Positions 1 to 12,929 of a stretch of DNA of 64,000 nucleotides are shown here, piece after piece (positions within the stretch are counted from its first letter, which is position 1; every line of letters starts with the position of its first letter). Under the pieces are notes generated by a model, which saw nothing but the letters and a program-made list of their open reading frames with translations, was not told the origin of the DNA and did no database searches. This DNA comes from Ricinus communis. Lineage: Eukaryota; Streptophyta; Magnoliopsida; Malpighiales; Euphorbiaceae. The stretch spans positions 3,658,001-3,722,000 of the forward strand of contig NC_063258.1 of NCBI RefSeq assembly GCF_019578655.1, read 5' to 3'. Both the position numbers and the translations under genes were made by a program.

Positions 1-2330
1 GTCGGCTGCGTTTATTTCGAGAGGACCCCCCCACGGATCTCTCCCGTACATACTCATTTTCTTAGATCAGTCTGAATTTTGAGTTTCAGTTCGAGTCCGG
101 AATCAAATCCCTTGCAGCCACTGAAAGATATAAATAAACAAAGAAAAGGAAGGCCACCAGCAACACCGACACTACAGATCCTGAAATGTAACTGCTCGTC
201 GGCGGCGGCGGTGGTGGCTAGAGATTATTAAAAAGAAAAACAGGAAAGAAAGATGGGTAGAGAGGAAGAAGAAGAAGAAGAAGAAGAAGAGAGGAGTGAA
301 TGAGTGAAGAAAACAGCTAATACTGCTCAATAATTTTGAAGGAGCATCTTATTACATAATATCAACATGTAACATGTAATATTATCATGTGGGTTGGGCT
401 GTGGGATTCCTTCTTTTTTTTTTCTTTTGAGAAAGAATTAAAAAATGATTTACAATATTATATCTAATCTCATTATTATATATTTTATAATATTATGTTT
501 CTTTTGGTAATATATACAAAATATTAAACAAAAAAGAATCAAAATTATTATAGAAAAAAGGTAATTAGTGTTTTATAAGTTTGGTTGGCTGGTTTTTCTC
601 TGCTTATGCTTCACTTTTTTATTTTGGGTTTTTTCTTGTTGAAATATCACAGTCCCATGTAATTGGATTTCAGTTCAAGTTTGGTAAAATGTAATAATCC
701 TCCTATGAGTTTTTATTTTTTATTTTATGGTCACCACCAAATTTCTTTTTTCTTTTTCCCTTTCTCTTCACACACTAGTTTACAAGTGTATTACAAGATC
801 AAATTAAAAAAAAAAAAAAAAGGAAAAAATTCACCTAATTTGACTTCAAAATCAAGCAAGGTAGTTGGGCAATCTTTATTGATTCACTGCACTTCACTAT
901 TAGGGAAGAAGGCTCAATTGGCACCCCTCAAGCGCATGCATGATTTATGAAAGGAACAGTATCATCCAAAGGTTTGATGATTGATGAATATCTCAATTTG
1001 AATTAAATTCTAAATTTAAATTTTATTTATGTTATTTGATTAATAAAAAAGATTAACATTATTATTTAGTTTAATTATGAATTTTATATTTTTTTTATAA
1101 TTTTAAAAAATTATTTATATTTTAAATTTTTAATAATAAATTTTATTTATATTTATTATAATAAAAAGTATAATTTAAAAATTAATTGTAGATAATTATG
1201 AATTAATAAAATAATTTATTTTAGATTTAAAAACGATCAAAAATTCACTATATATATGTATTCATTTACACATTTTGTATATATAAGTGTAATAAATTTT
1301 TATTAATTTACTAATTTTTATATTATAAAAAATAATTTATTAAGTCATTTTATTTATTATAAAATTATTTTAAAAAATAAAAATTTAATAATTTAATTAA
1401 TAATTAGAGCTTGTTATTTTGATGTATGTTTGCAAGGCAAAGTGAGAATTTGTTGTCCTCACTGGGGGGTGAGTAGAAACTGTTAGGAAGTGGGTGGCTG
1501 AGGATAGCTGTCAACAGTTGCCCAATCGCCATAAAGCATTAACCATTGCACTTTGCCGACACTCTAAGTCTTAACATTTTATATTTACATTATATCATAT
1601 ATCCTGCTTTTCCCACCTTTTTCCTGTTTTTCTTTTATTATTATTATTATTTAATAAGCTAATTGGTTCATCAATCACATACCAACAAGAACACTTGCTA
1701 CCTCAAGTAGCAAATCACCAAACTTATAGAAAATATATTAATTAAGCATCTGATTATGAACTGTACAAAATACGTTAATTATTTTACAAATTTTGTTCTT
1801 TTGTTTATTATGGGTTGAATAACGCATGCAACAAACGTACAAAACAATGAAATAAAATACTGATGAATAATACAGAAGCGGACAAGACACCAAAACAGAC
1901 CGAATAGCTCTCTGCACTGAAGTATTAAAGCATTTTATCAATAAAATCTTTTTGTATCCACCGACACTTAAAAAGAAAAGACCATTTGTTGACTATAGCA
2001 AGGCACTAAACTTCCACTCCAACTAAGGGCCTATCTGTAATGGCATGCAGTACCTAATGTCCTCTCTGAATTATTTCCTACGGGCCTTTTTCTTCCAATT
2101 AGCCCTTACAAATGACAAAGACAGAAAAATTTGTAAACTTCCTCCTCTTCCAACCATTAACAGAATGAAAAATCATTTTAAATGCCTGCCCATATTATGA
2201 TACATGTCCCCCTCTGCTCTACAGATGCTGCCTGTAATTCTGTAATAAGATGGAAAAGGCATCTTATTACGTGAGACTCAGCGACAGTTGCATTACATGA
2301 GACCAATCATTTTAGTCTAGTTGCCCAGTC
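1..2330. other. Spacer without recognisable gene
   Basis: Short open frames here (for example at 663-950 and 1738-1941) are low-complexity and match no family I know. The stretch 1020-1400 is almost pure A/T. The first 240 bases are less AT-rich and could be the flank or untranslated leader of a gene outside the window, but nothing in them shows this. I see no coding exon, tRNA or clear transposon end. Confidence 0.5.
264..291. repeat. (GAA)n microsatellite
   Basis: About nine tandem GAA units, a simple repeat of a kind common in plant promoters and untranslated leaders. A similar short GAA run lies in intron 1 of the dead FRO copy near 9340-9360, and an (AG)n run lies at about 3177-3194 inside the FRO fragment. 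Confidence 0.85.
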
Positions 2331-2339
2331 CAGCTGCCA

Positions 2340-3421
2340 GCAGCTTGCTTTTACAAGGACCAAAAGGATGACATTCTCCATCCAGATGAGACCCACTAGA
2401 ATTGCTGTGCCATTGCAGCCACCATATTTTCTTCAACTCCAAAGCTCAGGGAATTATTCATGGCTGCCATAGATATATAGCAATGTATAGTCTTACTTCT
2501 AGTTTTCAAGGCAACAGCTTCACTGTTTCAACAAGGAAAAATTGTTCCAGAATGTTGACAGCTCTGTGATTGGCAGAATGTTAGAAAACAATCGAGCATG
2601 GCAAGAAATAATCCTCCAGCAGCTTTGATGAAGATGGTATGCAGGGCAAAGAAGATGACGATCAGTATGTGAAGTTGGTGGATTCAGAAGCAAAGCTCAA
2701 AATACGGATTGCATAGCTGATAAACTACCCTACCGAGATTAGCACCACTATCACATCTCCACTATCTTATCTGCATGGGGTAAGTAAATGATTTTCAGAA
2801 TCTTCTTTTATTTGGTGGTGCCTCTTTCTTCTAAAGGTCTTAAACATGAAACTGAAGTCTAGTCATTCATTTCCAGTTATATTTACAGATTTTCTCCCAA
2901 TGGTTGTAGACCACTAATATCGGCAATAAGTTCTGCAATTTTACCATCGTATCAGTCTCATATATAGAGGGAATTAAATGGATACTCCACCTACATTTAT
3001 TTCCTAACAAAGAGAAGTTTGCAGAGGTGAAGAGCTTGCAACGGATAACCGTTCACAATAAGAAAATTAGCCAAATTTAGTAGCTTCTTTTGAAGTTAGC
3101 TAGTAAACTCAAGCACTGTGTCTGTAAGAGGAGCATATAGATGCATAATGTAATTAAAATATATGTATATATACATAGAGAGAGAGAGAGAGATAGATGG
3201 AATGAAGCCCCACATGGCAGCGTACCTTCTCCCTTGAGGCGTCATAATGCCAGTCCGATAATATCTCAAGGCTTGTTTGGTATATAAGGATAAGCAGCCC
3301 AGTGAACAAAGACCACAAAGACAAGTATCCAAATGAATTCAGCAGCAGAGACAGTTCTAAGTGGTCCATCAACCAGAACAGAAAAGGTCCACAAGGGGAA
3401 GCCTGGAGTTTTGCTTCTAAC
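2340..3421 (-). pseudogene. FRO gene fragment (exons 3, 5 and part of 6)
   Basis: A third, decayed copy of the ferric reduction oxidase family. Exon 3 is readable at 3226-3421 ([12 protein letters not shown], then [12 protein letters not shown]) and still has AG and GT borders, but it breaks into stops before its end. Exon 5 is readable at 2497-2770 with an intact GCAG acceptor and GTAAGA donor; the piece encoding the turn before the haem helix is missing, and the readable rest includes IFIKAAGG. An exon 6 remnant lies at about 2340-2463 around GTGGCTGCAATGG. I see no exon 4 in the 456 bases between exons 3 and 5, and no exon 1, 2 or 7-9. It lies downstream of the dead full-length copy on the same strand. 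It cannot encode a reductase. Confidence 0.8.
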
Positions 3422-4234
3422 ACTGAACACAAACAATTCATATAAAAAGTGAAACAAATCATGAGAAACAGCAAGTCATGCGACTATGAAAGTTGGGCCA
3501 CTGTATAAGAAAGCAAAGCATACCACAGACAATACAGCGGTCGAACTAAATAATGCAACATAATATTAATGAAGAAATAGTAAACCAGTTTCACCACCAG
3601 AAAGTTGCACTAGTAGAAGCAATGTTATAAGTTGAGGAGATCTAATTCAAAGTCCTCAACCTCAACTATTGGGTTTGGTTTGCTTGACTGGCATTTCTGT
3701 TAATTTCTAAGGTGGAGACACTGCTTGTTACAGTAAAGTTCAAAAGAAGTCTTCACTATTCAGTTGATTGATTAAATGAAGTCAAGTTTCCAAGAGTAAA
3801 GTATATTTCTAGCCTTTCTATCAAGAAAAAGAAAAATTTACATTGGTTTCCCTAACAATATGTTCTAAAAAAAATATTAAACCCTTAATTTTTGGGTGCA
3901 CTGATTAGCTGGCGTGGTTTTTGAACCTAAAATAAGATGTTCAAAATGTTCAACATCATCCAAATGATGAATTATGAACATCTTAGCTTCATAATCGCTT
4001 TAAAAATTATACATGTGTGATATGTGAACATGTACATAATATGTGGCCATTGCAGGTGAAGCATATTCACACACAAAACTGGAGGCAAGAGCTGATGCAT
4101 TATACTATAACTACAGTAACGGCATCCTGTTTCACTCAGACATTACATTACATAACTATAGACTCACATACATACTATACAATCATCCACATATTTATGA
4201 TAATACTAAGTTGATGATATTAAATGGGGAGATA

Positions 4235-7200
4235 TTACAGTTCAAAGCTATGGCTGTGGAAATGGAAAACCGGGTCACAAGATCCCTCCTTAAATTCTGA
4301 GACCTGATTTCTCTAGCAACACTTGGCTCAAAACCTGGAGGACCGCATATAATTACACCTACATCAACATAGCCCCAATGCCTCGATACAGATCCAAATA
4401 TTTCTGCAATTTGAAAAATAAAAGCCAATAAAAAAAAGTAGCATTTTATAGTAAAAATGGCAAAAATTCAGGCTTAATGTTACAAACTAAGAAGTAAGGT
4501 TCATGCGAGTAGTTAGAGAGAGAAAAAGAGTACAGTTGCCCTCATTTAGAGAGCAAGTAAAATCCACCATTGCGACGTGGATTTCATCCCTATAATGCAC
4601 GGAGAAACATATCATTACTCAAAAAAAAAAAAAAAAAATACCCAGGAGCTTATTCTCTCATTCAAGAAGGCATTATAGATGTGCCAATTAAGGGGCACAT
4701 ATATGATTTGCAGATGATAGATGTTGAAATAAGCCAAAGAATGGACTAGTTAGTTCAAGAATACAATATAAATAAAACTCAATAACTCCTAACTCTTTCC
4801 CAAGTTTGTCCTGTCATGTCCTTTTGCAATGACATTGACTTTCATTCTTTACCTTACATACAAAGCAATAACATCAGTAACAATTTGAAAAAATAAAGAA
4901 GTTAAGCATCTATTATGATGATGATATATGCCATGACTAGATAGTCCACTTTTCTTTCACCAACAACATAGGTAGATGACAAACAGATTCATGCACACAT
5001 TAAAAAAAAAAAATCCTTTCTTCCATATATTAAAAGTAAAAATCTCAAATGGCCATACCTCTGAAGTCTGGTCTTGAACCGTATTGTATGATGATAGAAC
5101 CTGCATGGTTTTGCTCAAGCAAATTCACAATTTTAGTACTCTGCCCCTTGAGAACCTTTCCCATTTTCCCTGTTTTCCTGCAGAGCCAAATTTCTCCTTT
5201 CCCACACATGCCACAAACCAACCATACAACCCCCAAAAATAAAAACACTTGCAACCATACGTACTATAAACAGAAGTCCTTTGTACCACCATAATTGTAT
5301 GTTATATTGGTTTACATAGTACACATCCATTAATCCCCATAAAATAACAAAGCCCACTGTAGATAACATAACGTAAAGTCCGAACCACATGTTATCACCT
5401 GTCCCGACCAAAACTGACATGCCCTGTCCCTTGGATGAAGTGAAGATACAAGAATTTGTGGCCTTGTGAATTGTTCCCTCTTCCTGCATTAATCATTCAA
5501 ATGCAGCAATCTGTTTCAGAAAATGAAAGCAACAACCTATGGATGTACCATAAGCACTAAAATACAATTGTACCCACCAATTGGAGATCTGTTTGCCGAG
5601 TAACATAAATATGAATCTCCAAATTAAGTTTGTGAGAGAAATATGGACAAATTGACTCCATGTCAATAGTCGACAGAAGAAGAAGCTCATCTGATTTTCT
5701 CACAGCCCAAGTTACCAAAATCCTTTTTGGTAAACAGGGTCTTCCTTCATTAATTCGATGGAGAATATCACTGAGGATTTTGCAAGGAAAGGTGAAATTC
5801 CTATGCCACCTGCTACTAAAATGAGGCTCTCATACCTAAGAGGAAAGATGGTCAAATCTAAATAATCATCAGTAGATAGAGAAACACAAAATTTACATAT
5901 AGTAAATGCATCTAATCAAATTTCCAGAATCTTTTTGGTTCAAATGTAATCTTTACTAACTTCTACATCATTTTTTGTTGAACTACTCTTGAATGAAATT
6001 ATATTATGACCATAATAAAATGAATTATCAAGTTGTAAGTTACAGAATCACCACAACTGCAAAAAGTATCATTGAATCATCGATTTCTTAAGGCAGTCAT
6101 TAAACCAATGTCATCATTACTGAATAGACATGCATGTGATTTTCAGGATACATACATCAAGTGGTAAGGTACTGCATGCCCATATGGCCCCTCAACAGAA
6201 ACTGTTATCTTTGAATGTGGTTTGGGAGGTTGATCCTGCAGTTCTGCTACTTCTGCCTCAGATATGTTCATGATACTTCCTCTAAGCTCTTTATGAGAAC
6301 AGATAGATGATATTTCCCATCCAAAGGACTGGATGAAACACTGAAAGGATGCCATTGCAGCCATGATAACTGCTGAATTTGAAGAAACACAAAACTAAGG
6401 GCATTGTAATGCAGATATGCATTGTCAAAGAGGAAACTGAGATGCATGTTGTAACAGAAGGTAAGCAAGAACACAAAACACAAGTTAAGAACTTTCATTA
6501 CTTCCTGGTTTTGAAAGGCACTTTGCTGAAATGACATTCACAGTTCTTCGTGATTGGCAAAATCTCAAAAACCGATCAAGCATGAAAAGAAATATTCCAC
6601 CAGCAGCTTTGCCGACAACGAAATCGCTAACATGGAATGCTAAGAACAGGATAAAGACCACATATAGTTGATGGGTGTAAAAGAACAATTCGAAGTTCCA
6701 CGTTCTCACTCCAGGAAGTGCTGTCACCCACATACAAAATCCAGCTACAAGGCTGATAACACCTGCGAGATTGGAAAAACCAACATCTTCCCGTTCCAAT
6801 ATCTACATGAAACAGTACATGATTGTATTTTAAAAATTTAAGAAATTAAAGAGAGAAAGAGAAAGAGAGAAAAAGAACAAAAAAATTGAAACCGCACATT
6901 TAGATGAAAATAATTAATCTAACTAATTCTTGCAAATTTTTTTCGAAAATAAGGATGAAACAGATAAACAAAACGATAATAATAAAATATTGACAATTAA
7001 TCAAAAGTTAGAGTTGTCTCCTAATCTCTTTGTAGAATGGTTCCCTGCTTATAGTTTAGACCATACAAAGGGTTCCGTAAAGTTATATATCATGCAACTA
7101 AACATATATGCACATATGAATAATGATAAATATGCAGGACCTGATATAGATCTGTGAATGCCATGCTTATTGACTAATGGAGCCATGTCTTCCAAGAGCT

Positions 7201-9584
7201 TCTCCTTAAAATATCACAAACAGACTGCGCCAATCATAAGCTTATTTAAGATGGAATGTTCATAAAGTTAAAATCCTTTGGTTGCCAAGCATGTGCAAGA
7301 ACACCAAAAATATACTACTTCAAAGACTAAGAAGACAAGAAAAGTATCTAGATGAATTCATATTTGGACTGCATTGTGAAGAACCAACTAGCCCTAATCT
7401 TTAATCAGCATTTAAATCAAGAACACAAGAAATAGGAAATCAAGAAGCACTACAAGGCAGCCAAAAGTGATAAAAGGAATTTCTCAGCCTCAATCTATTA
7501 GAGCCTCAAGATCCATAAACATATGGAGGAAGCAGTAACACCATGTAATCTGTTAGAACTTTCTGCATGTTCATGTCTTTTTGTTTTGCTTATCACATGC
7601 CTAAATATCCTTAAGAAGGCTGAATTTTCATAATAACATTTTCAAAAGCATTAAGATATGTCCAATCCCTAAACCAAATGTCCTTACCAAGCATAATTCA
7701 ACTTAAAGAAAATGAAATTCCACCCAGAAAACCCCTAATCAATACTAAGTCATTCCAAACCTAACCAGGCTTCTAAAGTAGGTCCTAACTTTAATAGGAG
7801 AACTAAAGTAATAGCTTCCACAAAGAAAATAAAGTAGAATCAATATCTTTCTAACATAAAACTTAAGGTAATCAAGTTAGCACACTTGAACTTTGATAGC
7901 TGCAAAGTAGGAGATTAAGAAAAAATGTTGAAAAAAATCCTATCCTGAGTCTGTAATGGCTACAACAGCAAACATGTTAACATATTGAAGTTGCACAAAT
8001 GAGTTTTTCAGCAAAGTAAAACACAAGTAAATCAGGAAACTAGAAATGGATATATGCAAGTGCTATGCACATACATTAAAAAAATGACATTGAAAAAATA
8101 AAGTATAAGGACTCACTCTGTAAAGGAGGTTGCCTTGCATTGTCCATGCAATTACAAAATATAGCCCATGGACAGTAAAAATCAGCATTGTTAAGTGCCC
8201 CAACCATATATGGTATCTCGTAGCATGCTCAAAAGGGATATCAATAAGACGGAGAAGAATCGATCCTCGTGCAATTGAAAGAAACAAAAATCCCAAGCAA
8301 AATATTCTGATAAAACCAAGTTGAAGTCCTGTCTCTTCTAGTAGCCAAATGCTGAAACATTTGAGTAGAAGAGATTGAAAGCCATAGCAGTATTCATGTA
8401 AAAAGAAATTAGTAAACTCATATCATGAAGTATCCGAAACAATAAAATATGGAAGCTCTGGTACCATTAAGAACTCATATTATAGTAAGTTGCCATCAAT
8501 TGATATTTTTATGTTATTGAAACCTTGGTTGGTATTCTACATTCTAGCTCAAATTTTGACTGGAAGGACAATTTCAGTACCAACCAATATTTATGGAGAA
8601 GTTTTCTCTGAATAACTTTAGTGTCTCTTTTCTTTTTCTTGTTATTTTCTCTTAATAGAACAAAATATGCACAAACCCATGTAGAAAAGGATTTCTAAGA
8701 ACAAAAGAATTTTGTATATACAAGAAAATTCACCAAAAGATTATAAAGAAAATAGAAATGACAACAACTATATATCTTTGGATGTGGAAAAATCATGATC
8801 CAAAAAAGAAAAAAGCAAAAAGTATTGTACCTTGCATCTTTAAAAGTTAAATGCAACTGAAAGACAACGCTGAGAATCTGACTGGTATAAGCATAAATAG
8901 CCCACACAATGTACACAATAAAAATGAAAATCCCAATGAACTCAGCAGCAGAAACAACCCCAAAGGGGCCATCAACAAGAAGAGGAAATGCCCACAGGCG
9001 GACACGAGGATTCCTTTAACTCTTTTTCCTATAAGCAAGAGTAGAGTTCATTATGTAATTAAAAAGGACTGGACTGGCACAAAGAAGATGCAATAGGCAT
9101 ATTGTATTCAATTGGGAGGTAGTAAGGTCAAGTAAAGAAAAGATAACAACTTGTCCAAATACAAAAGATGACATACTCAAGCTGGAAATCCTCTTCGCAA
9201 GAGACGATAAGATATGGAATGGCAGGAAATGCAATAAGAAGAATTGGTACACTCGAAAGCAGAAATATGCTTCCTGCAATTTCAAGTTTCCAACTTCAAG
9301 ATAAACGAGAGCAATGAAAACATATATAAATAAAGAAGAAGAAGAAGAAGAAGAAGAAGGGATTAAACCTGCAAGACCGAATAAGTTACACTTGTGGCAT
9401 GATTCCATTTCCCAATTCATTCATTGACAAATTCCGTAGGATAAAAAAAGATAAAAGCAAGCCATGAACTGAAAATAACCCACATTAGAATCTTGAGAAC
9501 CCATTTGACTGATAATAGAAAGAGAGGTGTGTTCTTGATACCAGAACTAGAAAGAAGAGGTTCATTAGCAGAAAATTGGTCCAT
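4235..9584 (-). pseudogene. FRO6/FRO7-like ferric reduction oxidase pseudogene, nine exons
   Basis: A dead tandem copy of a plant ferric-chelate reductase. Exons by homology to the intact neighbour: 9369-9584, 9177-9273, 8831-9028, 8117-8351, 6502-6802, 6156-6416, 5578-5835, 5059-5483, 4235-4403. Haem-helix residues ([11 protein letters not shown] in exon 4, THQLYVV in exon 5), HPFSVSSS and ICGPP are still readable. Lesions relative to the intact copy: TGA at codon 56 (9417-9419) and a 1-base loss near the end of exon 1; TAA in exon 3 (9016-9018); an in-frame 27-base loss in exon 5; exon 6 acceptor AG changed to AT next to 6416; 22 bases lost in exon 6; 2 bases gained in exon 7; a frameshift late in exon 8; 1 base lost in exon 9. 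Most borders remain canonical, so decay is probably moderately recent. No protein longer than a few exons can be made. Confidence 0.92.
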
Positions 9585-10480
9585 AAAGTAGAACGCTTGT
9601 TGCTCTCAAGTAGTTCAGTATGATATCTAAAGAAAGTGTAGTAATCTTGCACACAAGAAAACCAGAATAAAAGCAGAGAGCATAAAATCGGAAGCTATAG
9701 GTGGTAAGAAAAGAGTGACAAGTGAAAGCAATATGAAAGAAGATGGAGTAATGTAATCAATGTTTACCAGATATTGACATATATATACATAAGAAAGAAA
9801 GAAACCAGTTCGATAATGCAGTTGCATACTGGCCCGGGGTTAAGCGCCTCTGGGGTCCCTTCTCTCTCTCGTCTTCTTCCTGCTTTTGTGGTGTTTTTTA
9901 TTTTCTTCTGTGCTCTTTGTTTATCGCTGGAGAGTGGGATTTGTGATCTTTCCCTGTCTCTAGACAGCATTTGGTGGGTCATTCTTCTTCGTAATCAATT
10001 GCACAGCTCAAGTTAGACCTATAAAATAGCACATGCACCACGTGTCACACCGTGGGTAAAGATTGGGATAAAACAAAACTCACTTGACACACGTTGTTAG
10101 CCCCATCTCTACTAAACAATTTTTGTCTCTTTCTTCTTTTTAGAAAAAATGCTTCTTTTGGCCTCATTATGCTATTTTGTTGGAATTACGGCACTGCCGT
10201 GCCTAAATGTAGCGGTATAATCCAATTTGAGCTGTTCAGCCGTATATTTGGTGACTAGCTACTTGCCATAATATGATTAGAGAAAAATGTTAGCATATTT
10301 TTTCTATTTTCAAAAAGCAAAAGCTAAACTGTCAAATACATATAAAATATAAAAAACTAAAATTATGTTTGAATGCTAAAAACTATAAGGAAAAGAAAGG
10401 GAATCCAAAGTTGTGTTTGAATGTCATTAAATTTTAAGAAATGAAAATATATTATATTTTTTTTATTTATAAATTTAAAT
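9585..10480. other. Upstream flank of the dead FRO copy
   Basis: The first about 70 bases upstream of the old ATG align with the flank of the intact copy. The A/T block TTTATATATATGGG of the intact copy reads TTTAGATATC here. Further out lies a pyrimidine-rich patch (9850-9960) whose open frames are shadows. I see no other gene. Confidence 0.4.
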
Positions 10481-10489
10481 AAATAGAAA

Positions 10490-11450
10490 AATTATGATAT
10501 TTTTTTACTAATTTAAAACGTAATAAACATTTAAAATTTAGAATTGAAAATTATGATATTTTCAACCATTCAGTTTTATAAATATAAATTATATTTACGT
10601 ACTTAATAATAACCAGTATTGAAAATAAATTTATATAAGTAAAATATTTAATTAGATTATTGAGAAGATTGTATAAATTAATCGAGTTTCGCAATTTCAC
10701 AAGTGTAGAAAGGAATTTAGGATACTTTAGTGAACATCCGACTGAGGAGCCACCCTACGCATGGACTTTGAAATAAGAGGATCTCAGTGGAGATCCTCGG
10801 TACCAAGTTAATCTATCAAAGTAATTTATTTGGTATTCCTAGTGTGGAGAAATTGACACCTAAGTTAAAGCGAAAGGGACACAGGTAGTAAGAGGCTTAA
10901 TGGGCATAAAAAATTTAAAAATATCTTAAAATTAATAAAAAATATTACTTTTACTGTATTTTAATTTTTATTTTTTTTTAAAAATTCTATTCTTTTAAAA
11001 AACGATGTAGTTGTTTTTTTAGTTATTCAATTAAAAATAAACAAATCATATTTTAGGAAAAAAGAGTTAAAAAAACCGTATTTTAAATATTATTACAATG
11101 AAAATGAAAAAAAAACTTTGACTCCGTAAATTTGATTAAAAAAATGGGTATTTTAGTTATTTTTTCGTAAAACTAATGACTTATATTTACATATTTAATA
11201 ATATAGAATATTGAAAAAAAAATATCAATAATCGGTACAATAGTAGAAATTTACTTATGCTATTACATGATTATTTTATGTAGTTCGTATTTAAATAAAA
11301 ATTATATATTATTATATATAAAATTTAATTTAAAATAATATTAGTATAGAATATAATTTTACTTTTATTTTTATGATATTTGTATTTATAACTATATTAG
11401 TCAATTATAAAAATCATATAGTATAATCTTGTGAAATTTTTATACGGACA
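10490..11450. repeat. AT-rich direct repeat, copy 1
   Basis: This block matches 12050-12900 in the same orientation, about 1.55 kb further on. Shared landmarks in order: TTTTTTACTAATTTAA, TTAGATTATTGA followed by TAAATTAATCGAGTTT, TTAGGATACTT, GACTGAGGAGC, then TTTAATAATATAGAATATT and a CTATTxCATGATT stretch. Spacing differs by small indels. No coding capacity. It could be two copies of one non-autonomous element or a tandem segmental duplication; I see no clear termini. Confidence 0.65.
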
Positions 11451-12049
11451 TAGATTATTAGAGATCTTGTTATTTATTTATTATTACTGTTATTTTTTTA
11501 ATAGCACATACATATGTACTGACTGTAACAATTACTATATTTATTATAAATATTTTTTATTTAGATATAATAATCTTATATTTAAATAAGTCATTGATTT
11601 TTGCCACAACCATGATTAATATTTTAGGTCACATTTAAATCTTTTAAATATTTTATGAATATGCCACAAACAACATGACATGGCTTCATAAAATTCTTCC
11701 ACGTAGAGTATCATGGTAAAAGTTGGCCTTCCACTTCAATAGTAAGACGAAGAACCATTAATTTAATCGAGTTCCAAGAATTACAGTAAGAAAATAGGAC
11801 ATATAAGTATCAATTCTATGAGTTTAGAATATATGGAATCTGACACCAATAGAAAGTAGTTTATAATACTGTAATTCTCCACACTCTGATAAATTATATA
11901 TATAGATGTGCGTTGAAATAATATGATATTGCAGTGTTGGGCCTGTGTATGAAGAGAAATTATAGAAGTATATTAGCAATGACCTCTTCAGTGGAGAAAT
12001 TAAACACTAAAGTAAAAGGATAATAGATGATATGGTAGAAATATAAAAA

Positions 12050-12900
12050 TTATGATATTTTTTTTACTAATTTAAGACCTGACAGCATTTAAATCTCATC
12101 TAAGCATTTTAAATTTACAATTGAAAATTATGAAATTTTCAACCATTTCATTTTGTGTGGACACTTTAGTTTTTTATTAGTGTAAATTACATTTACATGC
12201 CTAATAATAAGTAGTACTAAAAACAAAATTACACTAGTAAAATATATAATTAGATTATTGAAAAGAGTCAATAAATTAATCGAGTTTTAAAATATCAGAA
12301 AGAAAACTGCTCACCAATGTATTAATTATGTGACACCGAGATAGATGCAAACCCACATGTATATAAGCTTATTTAGGATACTTCAATGAACATCTGACTG
12401 AGGAGCGATTCTACAGATGAGCCTTAAAATAACCTGATATTAGTGCTGGCCATGGGGTATCAATGTAACATATTAAACTATTTTAATTGTAACACCTTTT
12501 ATAGAGATATTGGACACCTAGTTTAAAGGGAAAGGGCCCTGATGATAAGATTTTAAGGACATATCTGTTGAATTTGTAGAAGTGGCTTAGTGGGCATAAC
12601 ATTTATTGGCTTAGTTTTTATATTAGCGTAAATGACATTTGCATATTTAATAATATAGAATATTAAAAATAAATGTCAACCATTAGTAAAATAGTAGTAA
12701 CTTATTTATGCTATTGCATGATTTTTTTTTGTTTACTTTGTATTCAAAATTTTTATTTTATATATTATATATAATTTAATTTATAAGAATATTAGTATAG
12801 AATATAAATTTTACTTATATCTTTATGATATTTCTATTTGCATATATTTTAGTCATTTATAAAAATCATATAATAAAACCTTGTGAAATTTTTAAATTTA
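12050..12900. repeat. AT-rich direct repeat, copy 2
   Basis: Same landmarks as the copy at 10490-11450, in the same order and orientation. The part between the two copies (11450-12050) is AT-rich and without a gene. Confidence 0.65.
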
Positions 12901-12929
12901 TTATGTGGTTAGGCAAATAAACATAAGAA

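Noticed and set aside
663..950. 95-codon frame with a long lysine run
   Set aside because: Composition reflects poly-A and pyrimidine runs; no homology recognised, no splice or start context.
3096..3474. Three overlapping minus-strand frames as separate small genes
   Set aside because: They are pieces of FRO exon 3 read in different frames of a pseudogene.
9016..9420. 134-codon frame starting MNWEMESC as an alternative N-terminus for the first FRO copy
   Set aside because: It reads exon 1 past the stop, all of intron 1, exon 2 and intron 2; it only arises because of the frameshift in exon 1.
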